5,810 nt of DNA from an uncultured Chloroflexota bacterium. GTDB lineage: Bacteria; Chloroflexota; Dehalococcoidia; UBA2979. The stretch covers positions 1,288-7,097 of the forward strand of contig CADEHD010000106.1 in the NCBI GenBank assembly GCA_902827055.1. Direction: 5' to 3'. The position numbers and the translations under genes are program-made. The stretch's first letter is position 1. Each line of letters starts with the position of its first letter. The notes beneath the pieces are model-generated. The model was not told where the DNA came from and made no database searches. It was given only the letters and a program-made list of their open reading frames with translations. Shown here piece by piece: positions 1 to 5,382 of this stretch.

Positions 1-1
1 C

Positions 2-256
2 TTCCCTCGGCACCGGGGCGGGCAGCACGAGTGGGAAAACCTGGTGGCGGCGTGCCGCGCGTGCAACCACCGCAAGGGTGGACGCACCCCCGCGGAGGCG
101 CGAATGAAGCTCCTGCAGCCGCCGGCCCGACCCCACGCGACGCCGGCCACGCTGTTCGGCCACTACCTCGAGGGGTACGCCGAATGGCGTCCGTTCATCG
201 CCGGCTGGGCGGCGCGAACGCGCCCACAGCCGATCGAGAGTGCCGCCGCCTCCTAG
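2..256 (+). CDS. HNH endonuclease, C-terminal part (5' truncated by window)
   Basis: This is the C-terminal half of an HNH-family nuclease, 84 codons plus a TAG stop; the start lies left of the window. The visible protein begins with a basic Gly-rich stretch followed by HEWENLVAACRACNHRKGG. That is the second half of the HNH fold: the central Asn in ENLV, a CxxC zinc knuckle (visible residues 18 and 21) and the following NHRKG with the last metal-site His. A TPAEA helix and a tail with WRPF follow, as in the stand-alone HNH proteins common in Chloroflexota and Actinobacteria. The first His of the motif and the first CxxC must be upstream and cannot be checked. The family cuts or nicks DNA using a single metal ion; the cellular role of this group is mostly unknown. 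No restriction, phage or intron partner is visible here. Family assignment is fairly sure; role is not. Confidence 0.85.
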   Translation, partial: FPRHRGGQHEWENLVAACRACNHRKGGRTPAEARMKLLQPPARPHATPATLFGHYLEGYAEWRPFIAGWAARTRPQPIESAAAS

Positions 257-342
257 CCGCTGCCCCAGGACTCGGGTGTTCCGCGCCGCCGCTCGGGGTT
301 CCCCCGACGGCGCCGCAGCCTCGATGCGAGGACACTCGCTGC

Positions 343-927
343 ATGGAGATCGCGCCACTCGCCCCCAGCTCTTTCGCCGCGGCAACCGCGGGCCGGCCGG
401 ATGCGCCCGCCGCAGTGCGATTCTCCAGCCTCCTCGATGGGCAGCAGCAGCTCGAGGCGGCGCGTGCGGTCCTGCAGGCGCTGCCAGCCCCGATCGTGTA
501 CTCGCTCCGCGACCGTGGCGGCTCTCCAGCGGAGTCCGTAGACCGGCTGTTCGAGGTGCTGCAGGACGGGTCGTTTACCCCTCCCGCTGGCCCCCTGGGC
601 GCGCCGGGATCGATCATCGGCGCCACCGCCCACGCCTCGACGGTGTTCGACTCGCCTGACCAGCTCTGGGAGGCCATGCGCACCGTTATCGGGGACCCGG
701 CGTCCACGGCCGCGGCGTTGCGCGCCAGTCCGGCGCCCGCAGCTCCCGCCGCACCCGCCGAGCCGCTGCCAGAGGTCCGCACGCTCGAAGACGCCGAGCG
801 GCTGCTCACGCAGGTTCGAGCCGCGCCCACCGCGGGCGCCCCGGCGCCACTTTCGATGTCCGAACGTGACGCTGACTGGTGGGACGCCGCGTTGCGGTTC
901 CTGCTCGGAGCGTCGTTCCCCGCCTGA
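343..927 (+). CDS. hypothetical protein with Pro/Ala-rich linker
   Basis: A 194-residue protein that I do not recognise. The frame is open further upstream, but that part overlaps the HNH gene. The ATG at 343 is the sensible start, with a GAGG about 10 bases before it. Codon third positions are mostly G or C and the composition looks protein-like. Residues about 35-55 look helical (a run of Gln, Leu, Glu and Ala). The middle holds LWEAMRTVIGDPAS. About residues 128-146 are a Pro/Ala-rich linker. A short acidic helix (EDAERLLTQVRA) and a Trp-containing end (DADWWDAALRFLLG) follow. There is no signal peptide, no clear membrane span and no catalytic motif. This looks like two small globular segments joined by a flexible linker. 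It lies 86 bases after the HNH gene on the same strand and may be cotranscribed with it. Overlapping open frames on the other strand (195-951) look less protein-like, but a wrong-strand call cannot be fully excluded. Confidence 0.55.
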   Translation: MEIAPLAPSSFAAATAGRPDAPAAVRFSSLLDGQQQLEAARAVLQALPAPIVYSLRDRGGSPAESVDRLFEVLQDGSFTPPAGPLGAPGSIIGATAHASTVFDSPDQLWEAMRTVIGDPASTAAALRASPAPAAPAAPAEPLPEVRTLEDAERLLTQVRAAPTAGAPAPLSMSERDADWWDAALRFLLGASFPA

Positions 928-936
928 GCCTTCCGC

Positions 937-966
937 TTGACGCGCATTCACGCGGTCTGCTCAGAT
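937..966 (+). promoter_or_regulatory. candidate sigma-70-type promoter for the riboswitch-terC unit
   Basis: TTGACG at 937-942 is a near-perfect -35 box. A weaker -10 candidate, TCAGAT, lies at 961-966 after an 18-base spacer. Transcription would begin near 972-975, right at the first base of the aptamer closing stem at 976. That places the promoter where a riboswitch leader needs it, 10 bases after the upstream gene's stop. The -10 match is poor (3 of 6) and this is the least certain part of the leader. Confidence 0.4.
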
Positions 967-975
967 AAGCACGTC

Positions 976-1099
976 CGAGGGGAGTAACCCCTGCCCTCTC
1001 GAGGGCAGCGACCGGCTCGACAATACGGGTTCGCATCCCGGGCCGGTCGGCGAGTGGCTGTGCGGCATCCGCCCTGGCCTCCTCGCGAGTGAGACCTCG
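976..1099 (+). promoter_or_regulatory. yybP-ykoY manganese riboswitch, aptamer
   Basis: The RNA leader of the TerC-family gene has the signature of the yybP-ykoY class (Rfam RF00080), which binds Mn2+ and commonly controls TerC-family and other Mn-handling genes. Seen directly: CGAGG (976-980) flows into the hallmark GGGGAGTA loop (979-986), and the matching GAGACCTCG ends at 1099, so 976-980 pairs with 1095-1099 as the closing stem P1. Inside it are three stem-loops: 991-997 with 1002-1008 (7 bp, tetraloop CTCG); 1009-1016 with 1042-1049 (8 bp, perfect), capped by 1026-1029 with 1037-1040; and 1050-1054 with 1082-1086, capped by 1062-1065 with 1069-1072. A closed multi-helix junction with GGGGAGTA and GAGACC at its two ends matches the class. 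Established knowledge: Mn2+ binding docks the two helical legs and stabilises P1. Inference: high Mn2+ turns on the terC gene 48 bases downstream. Exact boundaries may differ by a few bases. Confidence 0.88.
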
Positions 1100-1141
1100 C
1101 TCATGGCGGTAGCCGTGGCGAGGCTCCATTCGCAGGAGGTT
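1076..1141 (+). promoter_or_regulatory. riboswitch expression platform: hairpin that buries the terC ribosome binding site
   Basis: One long imperfect hairpin can form across the aptamer's 3' edge and the terC leader. Pairs run 1078-1083 with 1134-1139 (CCTCCT with AGGAGG, the whole Shine-Dalgarno core), 1085-1090 with 1128-1133, 1091-1093 with 1124-1126, 1095-1100 with 1118-1123 and 1102-1107 with 1112-1117, closed by the tetraloop GGTA. That is 27 pairs with single-base bulges at 1084, 1094, 1101 and 1127. It uses the 3' strand of P1 (1095-1099) and of the third aptamer stem (1082-1086), so it cannot coexist with the ligand-bound fold. No T-tract follows, which argues for control of translation rather than termination. 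The likely logic is ON with Mn2+ and OFF without. Confidence 0.75.
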
Positions 1142-1149
1142 TTCTGTTG
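1134..1149 (+). promoter_or_regulatory. strong ribosome binding site fixing a TTG start for terC
   Basis: AGGAGGT at 1134-1140 is a near-consensus Shine-Dalgarno sequence, six bases before TTG at 1147-1149. It decides the start: the first in-frame ATG (1168) leaves the N-terminus seven residues shorter and has no comparable site. An out-of-frame ATG at 1103 lies inside the riboswitch hairpin. A strong site joined to a weak start codon suits a gene gated by hiding the site. Confidence 0.85.
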
Positions 1150-2328
1150 CCTTTCGACCTGTCTGGCATGCTCCCATTCGACCTCTTCGTGGGCTTCGGC
1201 CTGTGGCCGTGGGTCGCGTTCAACGCGTTCGTCCTCGCGATGCTCGCGGTCGACCTTGGCGTGTTCCATCGCCACGCGCACGAGGTATCCCGCCGCGAGG
1301 CGTTGACGTGGAGCGCGATCTGGATCGGGCTCGCGCTCGCGTTCAACGCCGGCGTGTACGCGATCTCCGGATTCGAGCGCGGCCTCGAGTGGACCACGGG
1401 CTATCTGATCGAGAAGTCGCTGTCCGTCGACAACGTTTTCGTGTTCCTGCTGATCTTCTCGACGTTCGCGGTGCCCGCGGCCTATCAGCACCGGGTGCTC
1501 TTCTGGGGCATCGTCGGCGCCCTGGTCATGCGCGCCTTCCTGATCCTCGTCGGTGGCGTGCTGCTCGAGCGCTTCCACTGGGTCGTGTACGCCTTCGGGG
1601 CACTGCTCATCGTCACGGGTCTGCGGTTCCTGCGCGACCAGAACCACGAGCCGGACCCTCGCAACAGCCGGGTGCTGCGACTCGCGCGGCGCTTCATCCG
1701 CACGACCGAGGAATACGAGGGGCAGCGCTTCTGGGTGCGGAAGGGTGGCCTGCTGTACGCAACGCCGCTGTTCGTGGTCCTGCTGCTCATCGAGACCACG
1801 GACCTGGTCTTCGCGGTGGACTCGATCCCGGCGATCTACGCGATCACCGATGACCCGTTCATCGTCTACACCTCGAACGTCTTCGCGATTCTCGGGCTGC
1901 GGTCGCTCTACTTCGTGCTGGGCGGCTACCTGAGCGGACTCAAGTACCTCAAGCCCGCGCTCGCGGCGATCCTGGTGTTCGTCGGGACGAAGATGGTGCT
2001 GGTGGATGTGTTCAAGATGCCGCCGCTGGTCTCGCTGGCGGTGATCGCGGGCATCCTCACGGTCGCTGTGGTCGCCTCGCTCCGCGCGATGCCCAGGCCC
2101 GGCGACCACCCCCACGGACCGGCCCCGCTGCCGGTCCCCGGGCGCACGGAGGGCCTAGCCTCGGCGCGAGTCGAACGCGCGCGTACCCGCGAGCCGACTA
2201 CATCAGCTCGCGGGTACGGCGATCCTCGACGGCGGCCACGTCCTTCAGCTCGAGCTCGTTGCGCACACCTACGAGCGACTCGAGGCAGGCGCCCGGGCCA
2301 CCCCACCCGTAGGTCCGCACTACCTTGA
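1147..2328 (+). CDS. TerC-family integral membrane protein (probable Mn2+ exporter/handler)
   Basis: A polytopic inner-membrane protein of the TerC/Alx family, linked to Mn2+ efflux or metal delivery to secreted enzymes. About nine hydrophobic spans are visible between residues 18 and 313. Family motifs with buried acids are intact: AVDLGVF in span 1 (Asp36), EKSLSVDNVFVF (Glu89, Asp95), ETTDLVFAVDSIPA (Glu216, Asp219, Asp225), then SNVFAILGLRSLYF and GTKMVL. Residues 163-200 form a charged cytosolic loop. The start is TTG at 1147, set by AGGAGGT six bases upstream. The leader is a yybP-ykoY riboswitch, so manganese control is likely. Oddity: recognisable TerC sequence ends near residue 315 (about position 2091). 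The frame stays open for 78 more Pro/Arg-rich residues to 2328, through an inverted repeat and 131 bases into the convergent gene. A TAG one frame over (2156-2158) would end the protein at a normal length if one base were removed upstream. Family call very sure; C-terminus uncertain. Confidence 0.93.
   Translation: MPFDLSGMLPFDLFVGFGLWPWVAFNAFVLAMLAVDLGVFHRHAHEVSRREALTWSAIWIGLALAFNAGVYAISGFERGLEWTTGYLIEKSLSVDNVFVFLLIFSTFAVPAAYQHRVLFWGIVGALVMRAFLILVGGVLLERFHWVVYAFGALLIVTGLRFLRDQNHEPDPRNSRVLRLARRFIRTTEEYEGQRFWVRKGGLLYATPLFVVLLLIETTDLVFAVDSIPAIYAITDDPFIVYTSNVFAILGLRSLYFVLGGYLSGLKYLKPALAAILVFVGTKMVLVDVFKMPPLVSLAVIAGILTVAVVASLRAMPRPGDHPHGPAPLPVPGRTEGLASARVERARTREPTTSARGYGDPRRRPRPSARARCAHLRATRGRRPGHPTRRSALP
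2182..2218. terminator. 13-bp inverted repeat between convergent genes, possible two-way terminator
   Basis: CGTACCCGCGAGC (2182-2194) is followed after 11 bases by its perfect reverse complement (2206-2218). The predicted hairpin is strong and G+C-rich, and it sits where the + strand terC and the - strand gene meet. The stop codon of the - strand gene (2198-2200) lies in the loop. Neither side has a clear T-tract, so it is either a U-poor intrinsic terminator or an RNA 3'-end stabiliser. Its position implies that the functional terC message, and probably the protein, should end before or around it. Confidence 0.55.
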
Positions 2329-2911
2329 GGGCAGCGGCACCGCGCTCACAGGCGAGAGGAAGCCGCTGCTCCATGGTCTTGCGGAGTCCGTCCCACATGT
2401 CGCGCGGATGCTGCACGGCGAACCGCGCGTACTGCAGCGCCATGAAATCGTTGCCGATGGTGCCCGCCTCGTCCCAGTCGGCGGGCGGGTCGCGCAACAG
2501 GTCCTTCATCCCCTGGTGTCGCTGCTCGACCTCCCAGCGATCGTCCAGCTGCAGGCCCTGGAGGTGCATCTCCGCCTCGGGCGCGAGCACGAGCTCCCGC
2601 AGCGCCTGGCGCACGATCTCGGCACCCTCGGGCTGTTCATCGATGGGTGGGCGGACGACGTCCGGAAACCGGTCGAGGCGCTGCCGTACGTGCTCGAGGG
2701 CGACGCCAAACACGTGACCGAGAGCGTGTCGGGGGACGCCCGTGTGCAACGCGATGCGCACGCGCCCCTCGTGCCACTCGACGTTGGAGATGCTGCCGCC
2801 CTCGAATCCCTCGACGACGAGCTCTCGTTCGCCCTCACTGCGCACGCGCCGCTCGATCTCGGCGTAGCGCGCATCCAGCGCGGTCCCGATGTCTTTCCCC
2901 AGCACCTGCAT
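2198..2911 (-). CDS. conserved-looking hypothetical protein, 237 aa
   Basis: I do not recognise this family. The protein is soluble, rich in Glu, Arg and Leu, with no signal peptide or membrane span. The N-terminus (about 1-32) is a charged helix. Residues 31-60 look like beta strands (LVVEGF, GRVRIALHTGVP). A helix with three spaced His residues follows (His62, His66, His74, in RHALGHVFGVALEH); this is not an HExxH zinc-protease motif. Residues 125-185 are helical and rich in Asp and Trp (PPADWDEAGTIGNDF, HPRDMWDGL). A Gly-rich YGWGGPGA turn is at 201-208, then a charged tail. The ATG at 2911 is the first usable start; the frame is open for another 19 codons upstream but without a start codon, and a G-rich stretch precedes the ATG. 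It lies 81 bases after the DNA glycosylase gene on the same strand and may be the last gene of that unit. Its last 131 bases overlap the terC readthrough frame. The regular helix and strand pattern and the gene spacing support it being real. Confidence 0.75.
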   Translation of the reverse strand: MQVLGKDIGTALDARYAEIERRVRSEGERELVVEGFEGGSISNVEWHEGRVRIALHTGVPRHALGHVFGVALEHVRQRLDRFPDVVRPPIDEQPEGAEIVRQALRELVLAPEAEMHLQGLQLDDRWEVEQRHQGMKDLLRDPPADWDEAGTIGNDFMALQYARFAVQHPRDMWDGLRKTMEQRLPLACERGAAALKVVRTYGWGGPGACLESLVGVRNELELKDVAAVEDRRTRELM

Positions 2912-2992
2912 CTGCGCCCCCGCTTCGTCACGCTGATAGGAGCGTAGCGGTCCCGCGCCACGGAGTGCTCAGACTCGCGTGTTGGCCGCCGA

Positions 2993-3805
2993 TTACAGAT
3001 CGAGCGGCTGGCAGGTCAGGCAGTAGTCAGTTTCGCGACTGCTCTGTACCTGGGCCTTGATGGGGGCGCCGCAGCGCGGGCAGGGCTCATCGGCCTTCCG
3101 ATGCACGCGCAGGTGGTCGCGCCACTCCTCGTTGCGCTGGTACAGGCCCTCGGCCACCTCCGCCTCGAGGATCGGGCGCGCCCAGTCGAACACGGCGTGC
3201 ATCGCGCGGTACAGGCCGCGACGCTGCTCCTCGTCCAGCGTGGCGACGCGGCGGTGCGGGTGGACTCGGGCCTCCCAGAGGATCTCGTCGGAGTAGGCGT
3301 TTCCGATGCCGGCGATGAATTCCTGGTTGGTCAGGACGTTCTTGGCCTGCCCTCGATGGCGCTTGAGCCCCGCAAGGAACTCGTCCTCGGTCATCGCGAG
3401 GGCGTCAGGCCCGAGGCTCGACCACTGCGGGATGAGGTCCAGCTGCGACGCGCCCACGAGGTACCAGCGACCCATTCGCCGGGCGTCTGAGTAGCGCAGC
3501 TCGTGCCCATCCTCGAACGCGAAGAGGACGCACGTGCCGGGCCGCTTGCGATCGCTGGCGGTCGCCCAGTGGAAGCGCCCGGTCAGCATCGGATTCACGA
3601 CCAGCTCGCGCCCGTCGTCGACCGCGACGAGGAGGAACTTCCCGTGCCGCCGGACCGGGCCCAGCACATGTCCGACCAGGGTCTCGAGCTTGTCCTCGGA
3701 GCGGATGAGCCACGGGTAGCGGACGTCCGTGCGCACCACGGGGTTCCCCTGGAGGCGAGGCGCGAGGAACCCGCGAATCGCCTCGAGGTCCGGGATCTCC
3801 GGCAC
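2993..3805 (-). CDS. mutM: Fpg/Nei-family DNA glycosylase/AP lyase
   Basis: A base-excision repair enzyme that removes oxidised bases and cuts the abasic strand. It has 270 residues, the usual length. The GTG at 3805 is chosen because it gives the obligatory start M-PEIPDLE, in which Pro2 (the Schiff-base nucleophile once Met is removed) and Glu3 are catalytic. The frame runs on upstream to 4102, but only as an antisense-free shadow of pheA. Lys56 in RRHGKFLL matches the conserved lysine near 57 in E. coli Fpg. The helix-two-turn-helix is QAKNVLTNQEFIAGIGNAYSDE (Lys155, Asn169). The C-terminal zinc finger is complete: Cys242, Cys245, Cys262, Cys265 with the family 16-residue spacing and Arg257 at the finger tip. 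Oddity: where E. coli Fpg has HLGMSG, this protein has NPMLTG (71-76), so the intercalating Met is replaced by Leu74. It may therefore belong to a PELPDLE-type subgroup whose substrate range (8-oxoG or oxidised pyrimidines) cannot be read from sequence. It starts four bases after the pheA stop, so it is probably translationally coupled. Confidence 0.93.
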   Translation of the reverse strand: MPEIPDLEAIRGFLAPRLQGNPVVRTDVRYPWLIRSEDKLETLVGHVLGPVRRHGKFLLVAVDDGRELVVNPMLTGRFHWATASDRKRPGTCVLFAFEDGHELRYSDARRMGRWYLVGASQLDLIPQWSSLGPDALAMTEDEFLAGLKRHRGQAKNVLTNQEFIAGIGNAYSDEILWEARVHPHRRVATLDEEQRRGLYRAMHAVFDWARPILEAEVAEGLYQRNEEWRDHLRVHRKADEPCPRCGAPIKAQVQSSRETDYCLTCQPLDL

Positions 3806-3809
3806 GCGC

Positions 3810-4658
3810 CTAGTCCTGCGGCGCGGAGATCGGCGCGGGACCGCGCCAGCGTGGGTAGGAGCCGAAGACTCGCAGCCACAGCGTCTCCTGGGCGACCGCC
3901 TCGAGGGCTGCACGCAGCGAGGCGTCCTCACGGTGCCCCTGCACATCGACGAGGAACACGTACGTGCCGAGCTGTCGCCGGGTCGGTCTCGACTCGATGT
4001 GGGTGAGGTTGATGCCGCGCTCGGAGAACGCACGCAACACCTCGACGAGTGACCCGGGGCGGTCGTGGTGCGTCGTGAAAGCGATCGATGTCTTGTCGTC
4101 ACCGCTCGCGGGTGCGTCGCTGGGCCGCACGACGATGAAGCGCGTCTCGTTGCCGGGCGCGTCCGCGATGTCGTCCGCGTAGACGGTGGCGCCGTAGAGC
4201 GCGGCGGCCAGGGCGTTGCTCACGGCGAGGGTGCTCGGCTCCTGGAGCGCGCTCTCGATCGCCGCTGCCGTCGAGAGCGCAGCGACCGGACGGCCAGACG
4301 GGACCAGCTCGGCGAGTCGGCGGCGGCACTGCGCCAGCGCCTGCGGGTGGGAGTAGACGACGCGCACGTCGCGCGGGTTCAGGCCAGCGGGCCCCACGAG
4401 CGCGTGGCGGATGGGGAGCACGACCTCGGCGCAGATGTGGAACGTGAACTCATCGCGGAGCAGCTGGTCGAGGGTCTCCGTGACGCCGCCCTCGATCGAG
4501 TTCTCGATCGCGCAGACGGCGGCATCGGCGGTGCCGTCACGCACCGCTTCGATCGCCGCGGCGACCGAGGCGCACGGGACGAGGTCGGCGCTGGGGTCGT
4601 GCGCGATCGCCGCCGCCTCGGTGTAGGTCCCGCGTGGGCCCAGGTGCGCGAGGCGCAT
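3810..4658 (-). CDS. pheA: prephenate dehydratase (monofunctional, with ACT domain)
   Basis: Converts prephenate to phenylpyruvate with loss of water and CO2, the committed step to phenylalanine, in the cytosol. It has 282 residues, standard for the monofunctional enzyme; there is no chorismate mutase domain. The catalytic domain, about 1-178, opens with the family N-terminus HLGPRGTYTE (5-14). It then shows AIENSIEGG (50-58), YSHPQALAQC (101-110) and NETRF (169-173) with the essential Thr-Arg-Phe at 171-173. The regulatory ACT domain, about 188-265, carries the phenylalanine-binding signatures RPGSLVEVL (199-207) and ESRP (221-224), so feedback inhibition by Phe is expected. Start choice: the ATG at 4658 gives the canonical N-terminus and has GAGG eight bases upstream, overlapping the TGA stop of the preceding trkA gene. 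A longer start at 4703 would add 15 unrelated residues and overlap trkA by 35 bases. It sits 10 bases after trkA and 4 bases before the glycosylase gene. Very sure. Confidence 0.96.
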   Translation of the reverse strand: MRLAHLGPRGTYTEAAAIAHDPSADLVPCASVAAAIEAVRDGTADAAVCAIENSIEGGVTETLDQLLRDEFTFHICAEVVLPIRHALVGPAGLNPRDVRVVYSHPQALAQCRRRLAELVPSGRPVAALSTAAAIESALQEPSTLAVSNALAAALYGATVYADDIADAPGNETRFIVVRPSDAPASGDDKTSIAFTTHHDRPGSLVEVLRAFSERGINLTHIESRPTRRQLGTYVFLVDVQGHREDASLRAALEAVAQETLWLRVFGSYPRWRGPAPISAPQD

Positions 4659-4668
4659 GCTGTCTGCC

Positions 4669-5367
4669 TCAGTTGCCGCGCACGGGGTCGGGTTCGAGCA
4701 CAACCGGCGACGCCACCAGCTGGCGCAGCGCCGACTCGGAATCCTCCGCGATGACGGCGATCAGCTCGTCGCCTACCTGGAGCACCGTGTCCCCGGTCGG
4801 GACCTGCGGCGTCCCATCGAGTCCGACGACGAGCGAGATCAGGGCCTGCGGCGGCAACGTCAGGTCCCGCAGCGCGCGTCCCGCGGCAGGGGACCCGGGC
4901 TGCACGTGCAGGTCGACCACCTCAAGACCACGGCGGCGGAGGTGCATCAGCGGGACCAGGGTGTGCTCGGGGAGGTCAACCTCCAGCTGGGCGAGCACCG
5001 CCGCAGCGGCGGAGACGGTCGAGTCGACACCGAGCAAGCGGAAGAGGCGCTCGTTGAGCGGGTCATTGACGCGGGAGATGGCCCTCGGCACGTGGAACCA
5101 GTGCTTCGCCACCTGGGACGCGACGAGGTTGTGGCTGTCGTTCCCCGTCACAGCGATCAGCAGGTCGGCGCGGGCAAGGCCGATGCTCTCGAGAAATACC
5201 ACCTCGGTGCCATCGCCCTGGACGACGCTGTCTCCGAGCTCTTCGCGGAGGTCGCGGACGACGGCGCCGTCGTGCTCGACGAGCACGACCTCGTGATCGG
5301 AATTGCGGAGCAGCTCGACCGTCAGGCCGTAGCCCACGGTGCCGCCACCCACCACGACGATGTACAT
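4669..5367 (-). CDS. trkA: TrkA-type potassium uptake regulatory subunit (TrkA-N + RCK_C)
   Basis: A peripheral membrane-associated cytosolic subunit that gates a Trk/Ktr-type K+ channel in response to bound nucleotide. It has 232 residues. The N-terminal Rossmann domain (1-130) has the nucleotide-binding GGGTVG (7-12), an acidic residue closing strand 2 that favours NAD(H) or adenosine nucleotides (Glu31 in LVEHD), GDGT (51-54), TGND (74-77) and RVNDP (99-103). The C-terminal RCK_C domain, about 145-222, contains GLEVVDLHVQPGSPAAGRAL and ends in the usual VGDELIAVI strand. The ATG at 5367 directly precedes the first beta strand and has GAGG about seven bases upstream. It lies 15 bases downstream of a second TrkA-N gene. 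Such tandem pairs (like ceoB/ceoC of mycobacteria) probably form a mixed ring. No TrkH/TrkG channel gene is in the window. RCK_C domains can bind c-di-AMP in some bacteria; nothing here proves that. Confidence 0.92.
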   Translation of the reverse strand: MYIVVVGGGTVGYGLTVELLRNSDHEVVLVEHDGAVVRDLREELGDSVVQGDGTEVVFLESIGLARADLLIAVTGNDSHNLVASQVAKHWFHVPRAISRVNDPLNERLFRLLGVDSTVSAAAAVLAQLEVDLPEHTLVPLMHLRRRGLEVVDLHVQPGSPAAGRALRDLTLPPQALISLVVGLDGTPQVPTGDTVLQVGDELIAVIAEDSESALRQLVASPVVLEPDPVRGN

Positions 5368-5382
5368 CGGTCGCCTCGCTCG

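Noticed and set aside
195..951. Two overlapping - strand open frames opposite the 343-927 gene
   Set aside because: Products are Ser/Arg/Gly-rich without plausible domains, they overlap the HNH gene or its flank, and the + strand frame reads more like a protein.
939..957. Small hairpin (GACGCG with CGCGGTC) after the hypothetical gene as a terminator
   Set aside because: It is only six pairs with one bulge and no T-tract, and it overlaps the better -35 candidate.
1103..1306. ATG-started frame inside the leader as a leader peptide or alternative terC start
   Set aside because: It is out of frame with TerC, its ATG lies in a stem of the riboswitch hairpin with no ribosome site, and the product is a Ser/Cys/Arg-rich shadow.
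961..2115. Long open frame on the - strand opposite terC (384 codons)
   Set aside because: It is the antisense of a hydrophobic membrane protein in high-GC DNA: the product is almost only charged residues and His, has no motifs, and runs through the riboswitch.
2930..2945. ACGCT/AGCGT inverted repeat in the 81-base gap between the glycosylase and the 237-residue gene
   Set aside because: Five base pairs with a six-base loop is expected by chance at this GC content; no convincing promoter or terminator could be placed in the gap.
3806..4102. N-terminal extension of the glycosylase frame up to 4102
   Set aside because: The enzyme needs Pro directly after the start Met, given by GTG at 3805; the upstream part is a Ser/Arg/Thr-rich shadow inside pheA.
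4065..4754. 229-codon + strand frame opposite pheA and trkA
   Set aside because: It is Arg/Gly/Val-rich antisense of two confidently identified genes, with no recognisable domain.
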